Source of the DNA: Neurospora tetraspora
Lineage: Eukaryota > Ascomycota > Sordariomycetes > Sordariales > Sordariaceae
NCBI RefSeq assembly: GCF_033439725.1
Contig: NW_026944391.1
Span: forward strand, 124,001-188,000
Length of the DNA stretch: 64,000 bases
Direction: 5' to 3'
The notes under the pieces are model-generated. The model searched no databases. It was given only the letters and a program-made list of their open reading frames with translations, and was not told where the DNA came from. Below are positions 1-12,915 of this stretch, piece by piece (position 1 is the stretch's first letter; every line of letters begins with the position of its first letter). Both the position numbers and the translations under genes were made by a program.

Positions 1-399
1 GTGGATAATATAACCCTTTATCTAATATTAAAGATAGTTTAACCTTTACCTCCTATAATATTTATAATATTAACCTAAATTAAAAAAAAGCTCGCAAAAC
101 GTTGAAACGCGGGTTCTTAGTCGACGACGACAGTAAACCCAATTTTGACATCAGAATCGTGTTCAGGACGTCCGATTACCCCTATTTACGATGCCGTATT
201 AATTACGCATCGAAGACGCGGGTATCGTAGCGGTCGGGAACGACGGCGGCGGTCTAATAGCGAATTAATACGCGCCCGGAAATCCCGCGGCCGGAATACC
301 AACGATAATAACGACAGCTAATAGCGCCGAACCCGAAGCCTCCGCGGCCCCGAAACCCCTTTAAGAAAATATAGAAAAATTCCTTCTAAAAATTATAAA

Positions 400-1330
400 T
401 TTCTCTAATATTAATAACTTACTCAACGCCTACGTAGCGTAAATAAAAAAACTCTTCCATACCGCTAAAGATATTTTACGTACATAAGGTTAAACGCTTT
501 AATTTCGCAATATTATTACCGAACAATTTAAAAACGATATAAAAGAATTAAAGAAGATAGTCGCCGATATTATAAAAAAATAGGCAATCCTTCCGAAGAT
601 TTAGGCTGCTATAGCTACGGATTTGAATATCCAATTAATAAGCCTAAAAGAATCCTACTTTACTTCGATAAATACTTAAACTTTTATTCCCCTTTAAAAC
701 GAACAATATCTAATAATTAAATTAAACGCTACATTATTTTTTATAAAGTAAGAGAAATATATAGTAAACGACGTCATATAAATAATTAATTCAAAATATT
801 TGAAAACCGATATTAACGTTATTATAAAACTATATTTTAATAGAAATTATATTATTATATTTAAAGAGGAAAAATAGAAATAATATTTAAAGAATTAAAT
901 TTAGGTAATATACGTCTTCTATAAGGATATAATAATTATATTCCGTACAATTTCGGTAATAATTTATTACGTATTGTAGGCTCTTATTAATAATTTCGAA
1001 TTAAAGAAGTTAGTTAAAGAAATATCCAAAGTAAATAAAATTAAAATTATTAAAACGAAAGTATTCCGGAAGAAGTACGGGAGCGAAAAGGGTTTTTTCT
1101 TTTTAAAAATTACTATTATAAACGATAAGGTTTATTTTATTAAAGACTCCTTCCTTTAAATAAATAACATATTCCATTATAAACCCTTTAAACGTAATAT
1201 AATCTTTTAATAATATTATAATTATTAGGAATTTAATTATTTACGTAATTACTATCCTAAAGAGAAAGACGTATAATACCCTTACTACGCCGAGAAAAAA
1301 TATTTAAATAAAATAATAAAAGATATAAAA
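400..1330 (+). pseudogene. LINE ORF1 (gag) remnant with zinc knuckles
   Basis: In the frame passing through 1214, codons now read Tyr where a CX2CX4HX4C knuckle would have Cys and His: TAT at 1214 and 1223, TAT at 1238 and TAT at 1253. A second knuckle of CX2CX4H form follows at about 1276-1300. Upstream the same frame reads a segment like the pre-knuckle region of Tad-type ORF1 proteins, including FLKI and DSFL. Several TAA/TAG stops interrupt it, all explicable by RIP of CAA/CAG/TGG. The 5' limit is uncertain. Confidence 0.6.
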
Positions 1331-1949
1331 ATTAATTACCCTTTTAATTAATAACCTGACTTTATAAAGTATTTCCCTTATAATTATAAAAGATATTTTA
1401 TATTCTCTCGTAATTACCCGCTTATAAAAATAACATTCGGCTATTCCTCTACAATATTTATAAAATACCTATATATATTCGCCTAATAGGTAAAACCAAT
1501 TATAATTAATCAAACGCCAACCCCTAACTAGCCCAAAGTTATTTAACTAACTAATAAAATTATATAGTAGTAACCCTTCTAATAAATATAAATTATAATA
1601 ATATAGGGACTTAAGAGGGATAACCCCCTTATGACGCCTATTCGGTTATAACCTATACCCGCTAGCGAAAATAGCAATTTAAAAATCCTAGATATCAACG
1701 ATTTAGAAACTTTAGAGTCCGAATAGTAATAAATAATAATTAGTAAAGAATGTAGCACTTATATAAAGGTATAAAGAAAATTCTGTATTAAATTTAATAT
1801 AATTAAAATGAAGTATTAAAAGAAAATCCTTAAAATATTAAATATTATTATTAGCTTGAACCTTTAATTATATTAAAAGAACGCCACTTAAACGTTTATT
1901 ATATAAATTTAAAAATTCTATATTAGAATATAGCGAAATTATATAATAA

Positions 1950-4900
1950 GATAAAAATTGTATTAAAAATAAAAGATTATTATAATATTATAATATTCTA
2001 AAAATTAGGCCGAAGCGCAGCCGTAAATAATATCCCTAATATTAAAGTTTTCTGCTACTAAGTATTAAATGATACTAATTAAGGGTACGTAACTTTATAT
2101 ATAAATAAACGCTTTATAATCGACCAATAGGATTACGAATAGGGAAAGGATTAAATAATAATAAGAATTAGAGAAGGGAAAAACGAAGTAAGAGTATAAT
2201 CAGTCTATTTACCGATTTAAGACTCGGGTCCTAAGTATAAATAATATACCCCCCTTAAAGAAATCGTATCGAAACCGAAAAAAAAGAATATTATAATAAG
2301 GGATATAAATTTCTATTACCTAATATAGGATATTTATAGAAGGACGAATAGAAATAATTATATTTTCTTTTTATTAATAATACATTACCGATTCGCGCTA
2401 GTAACGCTACGAAGCGAATTAATATAATTAAAAAATAAAATATAGTAGGAATTTAGTAATATTATAAATTACGTTTAAGTAACGGAAATATTATATATTA
2501 CGTACTAAACGGTAGAAAACGAAATCCTTACCGAATCGGACTATTAAATTTAATCGATTTTAATTTATATTAAAATTATTAAAAAGCCGGAGGATACTAT
2601 AGAAAACTATAGTTAAGTATTTATAAATATTAAAAAAGTTAAAGAATTTATTAAAGAATATATTATAATTCTATTAGCGATTATTATAATTGCCGAATTA
2701 GAAATTATAACCGACCGATTAATAGAAAAATTAATTAAAATTACCGACGAAGCGGTCTTGAAATAAAAAAGGGGAAGGGGTAAGTACGCTAATTAATAGG
2801 ATTTAAATATAAAGGAAGCCGTTAAATATATAAAACGGATAGCGAGGGTTTAGAAATAGAGGAAGATACTAATAAGAAGGCCAAAATTAGAAGAAGCGAA
2901 ATAAAAATAAATTAAAGCTATTTAATTCGTATAAGCGAAACGGTAATATATTTTCTACGAAAATATATTAAAAAACCCGAAGAAATTTTAAACGCTTAAA
3001 TAATAAAATAAAATGCAAAATTATTTATTTTCCTACCTCTCTAAAATCCCGGTACTATATTAAAAAAGAAATATAAAGGAGAAATAAGATTATAAAAATA
3101 GAATAGAAATCCTAACGGAAAAATTCTTTTTGGGGGGAGAAGTATTAAGAAATTATTTACTGGATCAGAAAAGAAAATAAGAAATTAAATTACTAATAAA
3201 TTATAAAATTAATATAAACGATATAATAAAAGTATTACGCTATATAACCCTTAATAAAATTTAGAGAACGATTAATTCTTTAATAAATTATTTAAAATAT
3301 ATAAAAGACGGTTAGCGGAAATATTAATTATAATTGCTATTAAGAATTTTACTTTCGGTTTATTCCTAGTATAATAATATTATATAAAAGTAGTAATATT
3401 GAAGAAATTTAGAAAGACGGCGGTATAGAGGAAGATAGCAGGAATATAGCGCTTTATTACACTTTTAAATTACGTAGGAAAAAATATTAGAAATAATAAT
3501 TATAAAGTAGTTCACTTTCGTAGCGGAGGAATATAAATTTTTTTTAAAGGGTTAAATAAGGAATAAGAAAAAGAAATTAATAGAATTTGTAATTAAAGTA
3601 ATAATAGAAACGGTATATATAGTATAGAAATTAGGAGTAATAACGTTACTACTACTCCTAAATTTTAAAGGGGTATTTAATTAGGTTAATTATAAATAAT
3701 TCTTTTATACCCTATAAGAAAAGGGGTTTCTATATTAATTACTCCATTAAGTTGAAAAAATTTTACTAAACCGGAAAAGAAATTTATTTTTCGACGGGAA
3801 ATTATTTTAGGAATTTCAAATATTTATAAGAATATTATAAGGCTCCCCCCTCTCGCCTATCCTCTTTTTTATTTTTATTACTATTTTATATAAAATATTG
3901 AAAGAATTAAAGAGGATAATAACGGTAAAATTCGTAAATAATATTAATATTTTAATTTTTTCGAAATCCATAAAAGAAAATTATAATAAATTAAAGGAAG
4001 TTTAGCGGATTTACTATAATTAGGTAGAAGAACGTAAAATAGAATTTAAAATTAATAAATTGGAATTTATTTACTTTATTAAAACCCGGTAATTACGAAC
4101 CGAAATTATTAATTTCGGAAAATATTAATTAACCCCTATAAATTTAATACAGTTCCTAAGAGTATAGTTAAATTGTAAATTAATTTACCGAATATATTTT
4201 TAGGCGGTAAAAAAGAAACTATCGATATAAATTTTCGTATTCATATATATTATAGCGAAAATATGGGGCTATAACCTCGTCCTCACGAAGGAAATATATA
4301 TAAAGGCGATTCGTATAATAGCAGTTTACGGAACGTTAATATATTATATATTAACGGAGCCGTTTAGGGAATTATATAGTTTTGCGAAAGCTTTCGCAAT
4401 AATTTAACCAAATTATTTTAAAATAGTTTTTAAAATTTATAAAATAATATTTACATTTAATATTAAAACGGAAACTTTTTATTTACTTTTTAATTTCCAT
4501 TTTAATAAAAAGGTTAGAACGTTTAAGAACCGGTTTACCCGCTTACTGGCAGCGGCCTTTATTAAGGGGACGCTAACTTAAGTAATAGGGGAATTACGAA
4601 GCGGAAGGAGAAGTAAATAATTATAATTACCCCCGGTTAACGGCTGGGTAAAAATTAAATAGGTTAAGAAATAGGCTCCGGGTGAAAATATTCTAATACT
4701 ATAAGGAGAAATGACAGAATTTATGCTAAATAAAAAGGAAAAGTAATTAAAGGAGGCAATTCGGAGGGAGTAGGTTGTAAAATAATATATTAAAATAGCT
4801 GAAATAATAAAGAAAAGGAGAGAATTAAATATTGTAAAAGCGTGTACGCAATTTAATAGAATTATATTATAATACTGTATTTAGTTTAATATAAATGAAA

Positions 4901-5260
4901 AACTATTATTGTACTACTTTTCGAAAATTATAAACTCGTTCTTAATATAAATTAAAACGAGTAAAATAAGCTTATATGCATTCTTATTCGAAAGAAAAGT
5001 ATTAGAAGTAATAGTACCCTAATACTAATATAAATTAATTAAGGAAATATTCGAATATATTATATTAGAATATAAGGAAATAAAAAATATATAGCTATAG
5101 GGAAATTTAATGTAGCCGTAAAATATTAAACAACTTTATAATGAATTTAAAACTGTAGAAGGAATAAAACGGATTTTTTATTAGGCCTTACGCTTAAGTC
5201 GATTGTAAGAATATAAATTAATAATAAAGATAGAATAAATAAAAAAAGTAAAGCGAGTTA
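1950..5260 (+). pseudogene. LINE ORF2 (endonuclease, RT, C-terminal Zn tail) remnant
   Basis: The endonuclease signature G-D-x-N-F-H-H is recognisable at about 2299-2319, where GAT ATA AAT TTC TAT TAC stands for a decayed D-M-N-F-H-H. The RT fingers/palm motif reads as G followed by SPLSPILFF at 3841-3870, preceded by a TAA that would have been Gln. The catalytic F-V-D-D box is seen as TTC GTA AAT AAT at 3931-3942, both Asp codons mutated to Asn, as RIP on the other strand would do. Near 4920-5090 the tail LIQIKTSKISL and FLFERKV is characteristic of LINE C-termini and is followed by a decayed CxC..H..C cluster. Many stops make it non-coding. Confidence 0.65.
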
Positions 5261-5499
5261 CTAGGGAATTTAAATTAATTTTTAATTTTAGAGTATAAGA
5301 ATATATTTATAATACTTTTAAATTAATTACCCGGATATAAAGAAATTTAACGAAGGCGCCGATACGATACTAAGAAAACGCCGATAAGCTACCAATTAAG
5401 ATTAATTCTAATTATTAAAAACTAAATAATAATTATAATTAAAGAATATTATAAAACCGGAACGAAATTAAATCGCCAACGTAGAGGGAACGAATATTA

Positions 5500-6780
5500 T
5501 TTATTAATTATTTAAGGACTGGGCTATTATAAACGTCGCAAAAATCCAATTCAGGGTCGGAATTATTCTTATAGCTACCTTCAAATTTAGAATCGATTTC
5601 CTCTTTGATATTATTATCCTCAATAATATTATTATCGAAATTAATTTATTTTAGTAAACCCTTATTCTTAATATACCCGCCTCTAGTAACCAGGGTAAGA
5701 CCGAAAGCGTAATTATTAAATAATAATTTAAGGATTTTAAAATAAGTAGTATAAATGATAATTTAGATATTAGCGATTTAATTAAAAATTAGTAAAAAAA
5801 TCGAAATAGAAATTATACGGAATATTTATACGGTTAAAAAAATCTTCAAAACTAATTATAATACGGCGAATAGTAGTAATACCCTCCTCGATAATATTAA
5901 TATAATCTGCTATATTGTCGACGTAGTCTTTAATAATTAAAATAAAGCTATCAATTTTACCAAGGACGGCCTTAAGGGCTTTATTAACTTTATTAGTAAA
6001 AATACGTAACAAACTAATATTTTAGCGAATAATAATAAAGTCCGAAATATTATTAAGGGCAGCGTTATTATTATTTATTTTCCTCTTCTTAAGAGAGGAA
6101 TAAATATTAGAGGATAAGACTATAACGGGGGTATTATTATTACCGCTAAATTTATTATTATTATCCTAAAGGATAATAATTATATTTTAAATAATAGAAA
6201 TAATTTATAAGTTATTAATAAGAGTTTAATATTCGAGAGATTTAAAGTCGAGGTTAGTATTATAGAAAACTTTAATAATTTAAATAAAATTATAGCCGGG
6301 TTCGAAATAGTACCCTTTCGGGTACTTTTTGAGCTTCTTATTTAATTTATATTTATAGTAAGGGCCTTTAATCCTAATTAATTTAAAAATTAATTACGGT
6401 AACGAAGGAGAATAAGGGAAAGGTTTATAAGGATCCGAAAAATAACGGGCATTATTAAAATTACTATAGAAGCGTTTATAAAAAAGAGTAATACGAGGAA
6501 TTATATAATATAAATTACGGATATATAAAATATATTAAATATCGTTACCGGGGATTTAATAGTAAATTATAGAAGTAATATTCTTTTTCGGTTCCTTCGC
6601 CTTCTATTTATTTTAAAATTACTAGCGAAGGGCTTTAATAATCTTTTTAAATACGTAATAGGGAATATTAGAAAATATAGCAATAAGAATAATAATTTTA
6701 GGGTCCTTAGGGTTTTTAAGAATATAAGCCGGTTTATTATTATTAGGTTTATTAAATTTATTTAAAGCTTTAATTTATAC
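5500..6780 (-). pseudogene. unidentified RIP-degraded ORF
   Basis: On the minus strand one reading frame runs from about 6780 down to about 5500, broken only by TAA/TAG codons of the type RIP creates. It contains blocks that look protein-like (YPKGYYFEPGYNF, SDPYKPFPYSPSLP) and an acidic C-terminus. A 76-codon piece (6012-5782) is still intact. It is opposite in strand to the LINE, so it belongs to a different element or to a gene caught in the RIP block. I do not recognise the family: no zinc knuckle, RT, integrase or transposase signature could be read. Confidence 0.4.
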
Positions 6781-9110
6781 TTTATTAGAAGGAACTATAG
6801 TAGCGCTGGGTTAGAGCCGAGAAGGAAATATAAATAGCGCGATATCGGGGTAGGAGTAGTAAATTAGGAGGTAAATAGGATAGGGAATATAAGAAGGAAA
6901 AAGAGGAAGGAAAGGAAAGAGTAAGGGAGAGATTATTTTATTAATTAGAGGGTAGGTTACTATAATATATTTATTATAAAAAAAATAGGATGAAAGGGCG
7001 GAGTAAAAAGAGGAGGAGGAATAATAATACGGTTAGCGATTAATTAAATTTAGCGGAAAGAATAGGAGGGAAACGGGATGGGGGTAAGGCCGAAGGGACC
7101 GCGTACCGGGATTAAAAATCACGCCTCGGGAATAAGGGTAAGGTTATACTGAGTGGAAGATAATAGCGAAGGTATGGCGCTGATACGGCGCTGTCGCGAT
7201 AGAATAACGGAGGGTTTTTAGCCGGTTACAGTACGGTTTTTCCTACCAACTAAGAACGGAAGTACCACCGTATACCTATTAGGTAGACTATATAGTTAGT
7301 TAGCGTGTATAAGACTAATAATAATAATATTAACCTAATCCGTAAGGCTTTGGTATAATTCCACACAGATATTTATCTAGTACTATTTAACCTGATTTAA
7401 CCTATTCTAATCGTTAGAAATATATATCTCGATTAAGAATTTGTAAAATAGCTATTTATATAAAAAAAGAATATCTTCTTAGCTTTTACGCGTAAATAAA
7501 TAGTATTAATATTATTTTTGACTATTTAATATAGTTATTTTTCCGTATATTTTCGTTACTCTTCCTTAAAGTTTAATAATAATTATAATCCCTTTTCGGG
7601 AATATAAAAAGATATATAAGAAGAAAGTACGTAAGGTAGAAAATAAGCACTTGATAGAAATTTCGAATACTATAGTAATTTATAATCGTAGAACGATAAA
7701 AATTAATTATATTATTTCCTTTAATCCTATTCTATTCGTCGGGTAGATCGGGGATAATAATAGTTATTTCATCTACAGTAAAAAAGTTTTCGCGCCTCCG
7801 ATTAATACTTTACTATACAATTAATTATAAATATATTTAAATAAAAAATTTAATTTAGGTATTATTAATATTAATAACCGCTAAGCGCTATTTTATAGTA
7901 TTATATACCCTAATAAAACGATTATAATAATATATAAAAAAATAAAGTCTTCTATAAATTCTAATTCTAAATCCGAAAAGGCTTAAAAGTAGTAGTTAGT
8001 TTAACCTTACGTATTTTGTTGTTATTAAGGGTCGTAAATATATAATTAAACGTACTTAGGTAATATACCCGGTTATATTCCTAAAAGACACTAAAAACAA
8101 TATAAAGCGCTATATATTTAAAAATCCTTAATACCGCTACCGCTATTATATACCTTTTACGTATATTATATAAATGTAAAAGTAAAGGTTTAATTATACC
8201 GCTGTGATTTATTTTAAAAATTTTGTACTTATTAATCGTTACTTTTAAGTAACGAATGTAAAAAATCTAATAATGTATTCTATTATTCTAAAAATATATT
8301 ACCCTATATATAATAACTATTAAATTTAGAGTTACTAATAGAAGAAGTTTAAAATTACTATTAAAAAGTAATTTATAGCAATAATATTAAAACGTATATA
8401 TATTATAAGCTGTTTATCTATTTAATATTTCGTACCGTAATATTTATATTCTATATTTATAAACCCTATATTATAATATAGTATAATTTATATATTATTT
8501 ATAGGGATCTAAATATTAGGTTCTCCTAGCCATAAACCTCTTATATTTATAATTTTAAATAGGGGTAGACCTTATATAATTACTACTCGGATTATTTCTC
8601 TATTAGCTTCTTAATATTTAATTCGTACATTTCATTATTTTGTACGTAAATCCCTTACGGTATTAATATATAGGATGTACGTTTTATATAGAGTATTACG
8701 TATATTGAGGCGGAAGTCCGATATAGGTTTATTTCGGCAGTAATAGTTATAATATAAAGTTTAGGAATTATTTTCCGGGTAGCGAACTTTCCCTCCTTTT
8801 GGTCCCGTATGGGCTACTCTTCCTCTTCCTTTTCCTCTTAGTATACTTCGCGGGAGAGCGGTAGTACGGGCGGTTCTAGGAGGTATTTTAGGCGCGGCGT
8901 AATATTCAATTTATAATATTTAGTAGAATAGAAAGGAGATTCTGCGCGACGCGTACGGGTTTAGCAGTCCTTAATAGTAATTATATAATAAATATTAGGC
9001 CTAATAATTTCTTTTGCGGGGAGTTTGCAGGAAAAACGGTCCGTACAATAGCGAAATATTAGTACGTACGGGGTTCTATATGAGGACCGCCCGCGAAAAG
9101 TACTAACACC

Positions 9111-9753
9111 CTAACCGCACTTTTTTGGGGGTAAGCTGCTATTAGTATATAGAGGAAGGTACGTACCTATCACCACTCCTGCCTGCAAAATCCACGACCT
9201 CCTTCGAAAGACAAGTTTTTGAATACGAACTTCCAGCTGGACAAATCATCTTCATTATGCCGTGCCACTGAGCTTTTATGTTAGTCATTCACTCATAGCC
9301 AGGCTCAATGGGTCACCCTCAACGGACAAATACAAGGTAGTCTCATGCGAAACGTTACAGTCTATTTTTGACATGACCTCAACTTTCATTGCGTTACACC
9401 ATGCCTTCGTCCAGCCATGTTCAACTTTCTCCCACAACACACTTCCCAACACGGCAGTATATGTCCATCATTAAGCCTCTTCCTCCCTCAAAACATCAAC
9501 CAGCCCCCCGCTGGAATATACCTACATGACGACATCGACAAGGACCTGGCCAACTATTCCCTTTTGTACTCTTCGTTTCACCAAACTCCCTCAAATGTCA
9601 CCTAGTTTTTCGGCACCTCTCCGAACCAGTCTTCGACCGCACCTTCCTCGCCTGATAGTTGATACATCACACAACGATACTAACTAGAAATTTTTATAAA
9701 GGTCTGCCGTGGGCCTGATATCACTGCTTTCTCAAACCGCGACGAGGAGGGAG
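9111..9753. other. intergenic, 3' side of mlh2-like gene
   Basis: Composition returns to normal for a coding-rich fungal region just after 9110. Only short chance frames are present (9262-9605) and none looks like a protein. No RNA gene was seen. Confidence 0.6.
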
Positions 9754-12313
9754 TCACGACTGGTGGCTCGTTTGTGACAAAAGAAGCTGGACTCGGCTTT
9801 CCAGTGTGGTTACTTCCTCTGGACTTATACCGTTCTCCAATTGGTCTTCCAGCGCGCCTTCGACTAAGTAGCTGTCGAGTAAAGATGTCTTTACCATACT
9901 TCTGCCTAGTGTCTGCGGGTCAACCAGAACTGTCAACGCAAGCTTGTGAGTTTCGAATCCTAGTGGCGTGGTTTCTAGTGGTAGTAGGTTTGTCTTGAGG
10001 CGTTGGATCTTTCTCCTCTGAGGCTTATCTGCAAGTGACAGTTGTCTCCGTATCAAGTAACCTCTAGGATCGTTCTTCGGCAAAGCTGCCTCAATACCCT
10101 TCTCGCCCTCCACGGTAGATGATAGGTCGTCGACGGTCCTTGGGTTGACAGGCATTTCCCCGCTCAGCATATCAGTCAGACTATCTGCTCTGGTTTGGGC
10201 TGTAGTTCTCCGCCGTGCGTCGTTGTTGGTTCTTCTGGCAATATGCTGACCAGGCAACCCCATGAGTGGCTGGTTGGGCCTGGCAAAACCACCGTAAGCA
10301 TGCGGGTCCGTGTTTTCGAGTGGTTCAAGCTCGTGGATCTCATTCGTCTGTGTTTTCCGTTGCCGTTTAGAGCTGCCTCCGCCAAAAGAAAGTTTGGCCT
10401 GTACCATCCCAGGGCTTCGCCCAGCATGCGTTGGATAGGAGCGCCTACCCGCCGGTCGTCTGCCATGCCCTTGTGTTGTATACGAATATTGTTCCAAATC
10501 CATTGTTGGTCTGTTGTTGCGTCGATTGGCAGGCTGGGAATGTGCTTGCCCAACATTCAGCAGCGGATTGCAGGTTGGGGTCCTTGTGGTCGTGTAGTTG
10601 TTCTCAGTCGCTGGCTGAGTATTCCGGAGAGGTTGATCTTGTGTGTTGCCTTGCCGTTCTGGCACTTCCACCGGTGGCCCTTCTGAAGACGGTACTTCAT
10701 CTGGAATAACATGCCCAGTTTTCCGTGTAGGACTGCTTAGGTTTTGCTGTGTCTGCCGTCGAGGGGCCACCAATTTGGCAATTGTCCACGGATTCAGGCC
10801 CTCTTTTGACTGGTCGGGGAGTTCGTCATCGGTTGGAGGTGTTGTGAGAGCTGTTCCTTTACCAGGCTGTGTCTGGACATCGACATCATCGTCTCCATCA
10901 CTAATGGCTCCGTCACCCGCAGACATATCGACAGACCATGACTGTACTAAGGGCGCAGTACTTGAAATGGATGGTCTCCTGTTGCTACTCGACGGAGTGG
11001 TCGGGCAATCTCTGTGGGATCCGGTCCCAAGCCCACTGTCTGCCGGTGTGGTTTTAACCTAGCATCTTCTTAGTACATTAGCAGTTTGCATCTGTCACGG
11101 TAATGCTCACCTGGGGCGTTGGGACGTGATGGTCAGCCACACTGGTATTGCATACACCTCCATTCTCTTCCCTTGATGTGTCCACGCGAGAACGGTCGCC
11201 GTCATCGCGGTTGGCGGGATAGACTGACAACAAGAATTGCTCGAACTCTCGAAGCACTAACTCTTCATCATGAAAGAGAACGTCGTTTTTGGATGGTTCG
11301 ACATTGGGATCATAGGACCCAAGAGGGCATCTGATATTCAGTCGTATGAACGGGCTTCCGGAAAGCTTTGATGAGTCTTCAGAAGTCAAGGACCCCTTGA
11401 AATGCTTCTCGAAGAGGGCCTTCAACCTCTTAGCGGTCCCCTGAGTGAATGAGAGAGGTCGAGAATCTACCGAGATGAAAGGACTCTTGCAAATCTTTCG
11501 AATATCAGCCGTAGAGGTGGGGAGGTAGGCTTCGAATACAAACTTGGATGGCTGCCCAGCCAGAGTGAGACCACAGTTCTGTGTGTTTCTCGTCTCATTG
11601 TCGGATACAGGGAACGGTGAAGTCCGAAGCATGCATTGAGCTGCCAGTTCCCGGCCCATTACCTGGACAACAGCGTCTTTGAGGGCGGCACCGGAGGATG
11701 GAACATAGGACCACCATTGCTTTCCTCCAAGGACCTTAAAAGAGAACTTGATCTGCGGCCTTGCAAAAGCGTAGCACTCCAAGAGGCCTTTGATCTTGAA
11801 AATCGTCGCAGTCGCTTCACTGGTGGCTCTCTTGTGCCTCACTGGATACGCACCGAACAGATTAGTGACGCAAACAGAAGTGCCAACAGGAGCAGATTTA
11901 TGTCCACGAGCAGCAGCGACACATTCTCTCGCAAGATGTAAGATGGTTGCCACGGATTCAGCCGATGTTCTGGTGCAGATTGCAATTTCTGCCAGAGCAG
12001 CAACACTGGCCAAGGCTACGCCGCGAAATCCAAGGCTCTTGCAACCGACAGTCTCAAGGTCTTTGAGTGATGTGAGCTTGCTAGTATGTCCTGGTCGTCC
12101 AAGAATGTCGAAATCGCTCGGACTGATGCCGCTCCCGTTGTCTCTGACTTCGACCTTATCCAGGGTGTTTGGAGAAATCAAGATATCGACTGCTGTTGCT
12201 CCGGCGTCGATTGCATTATCCAGCAACTCTTTGACGAGAAAGAGGGGCGAGGTTATGACCAGAGTTGAGCCAAGTAAACGACTGGTGTCTTCGGGAAGAG
12301 GGGATATGGGCAT
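9754..12313 (-). CDS. mlh2: MutL-family mismatch repair protein, Mlh2 type
   Basis: Two exons, 12313-11111 and 11058-9754, give 835 residues; the 52-bp intron (gtgagc..ctag) is phase 0. The N-terminal GHKL ATPase domain shows motif I VKELLDNAIDAG (residues 27-38, catalytic Glu29 and Mg-binding Asn33), DNGSGI (58-63) and GFRGVAL (95-101), where the family usually has GFRGEAL. The transducer domain ends in VEPSKNDVLF. After it comes a long polar linker containing LNPWTIAKL and no endonuclease motif, which fits Mlh2 (human PMS1) rather than Pms1 or Mlh3. Mlh2 pairs with Mlh1 as an accessory MutL factor in the nucleus. The frame stays open upstream to a GTG, but ATG at 12313 gives the usual short lead before motif I. 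The family is clear; the exact paralogue is less so. Confidence 0.8.
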
Positions 12314-12915
12314 CGTGGAAACTCCAGGGACAATTCTAAGGATGGGTCTACGGATAGGAGGCGGATTTGACCACCTGAGCGTCACACAACGATAAATAAT
12401 GGCGTAAAGGAATGAGGGGGGTTGCAGAAGAAAACATACGTAAGGTTAGAGGTAAACCAGCATGACTGGTTCAGTTGGAGATGCAGTGCTCTCTCCCTTC
12501 CTCCTAGCTATGTTGTAGTGAGGAGAATGTGGTCGAAGACAGATGATGATGCCACTGAAACCGACTCGAATGCAAAGACAATTCGGAAGGGGACAACAAA
12601 TTTTGAGGAGTCGGCAGCTCGGCAGAAAGAAGTGAAATGAATCTCATAGGACATGGCAAAAACAGAAGGAGTGACTGCTCAAACATCTGAAAGGGAAGTT
12701 GCGAGACGGAATGTGGATTAGTTATTAGGTAGGTAGAATGGCTCATAAGCCTAACGCAAAGGTTGTTCCTTCCTCACAAACTCCAGCACACACAGGACAC
12801 ACGTCTTCTGCCTCCTTCCACTCCTCGCTTGAGGTTCATGGCCCACTGGGGATGCCTACATCCATGACATCTATACCTGTGTCGACCCCTCGGGTATGCA
12901 CCATGGGCATGCATT
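12314..12915. other. intergenic, mlh2-like promoter / secreted-gene 3' side
   Basis: About 600 bp separate the start of the mlh2-like gene from the stop of the secreted-protein gene; both read leftward. No convincing coding frame or RNA gene is visible. The promoter of the mlh2-like gene should lie here. Confidence 0.55.

Larger units (their letters stand above)
90..5340 (+). mobile_element. RIP-degraded Tad1-like LINE retrotransposon
   Basis: On the plus strand, in the order expected for a Tad1-type non-LTR element, there are remains of a zinc-knuckle gag (about 1214-1300), an AP-endonuclease motif (about 2296-2330), reverse-transcriptase motifs (about 3826-3945), a following RT/thumb segment (about 4150-4350) and a C-terminal zinc tail (about 4900-5090). 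Reading TA as former CA or TG turns most in-frame stops back into Gln or Trp and most odd Tyr codons into Cys or His. The ends are estimates: I saw no target-site duplication or poly-A tail. The element can no longer encode protein. Confidence 0.72.
1..9110. repeat. AT-rich RIP-mutated repeat block
   Basis: The whole stretch is AT-rich, with TA very common and CA/TG scarce; the first 60 bases hold no CA, one TG and about a dozen TA. CG dinucleotides survive in patches (about 90-360). This is the pattern left by repeat-induced point mutation, which turns CpA into TpA on both strands of duplicated DNA in ascomycetes. Only one open frame of more than 70 codons survives (5782-6012, minus). The block continues past the left edge of the window. 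Between about 7080 and 9110 I could not read any protein; that part is probably further decayed repeat. Confidence 0.9.

Noticed and set aside
7080-9110. possible LTR or second transposon in the right part of the RIP block
   Set aside because: I looked for terminal repeats and readable RT or integrase motifs and saw none that I could support.
11790-12395. 201-codon plus-strand frame
   Set aside because: It is antisense to the MutL ATPase domain, which is clearly coding on the other strand.
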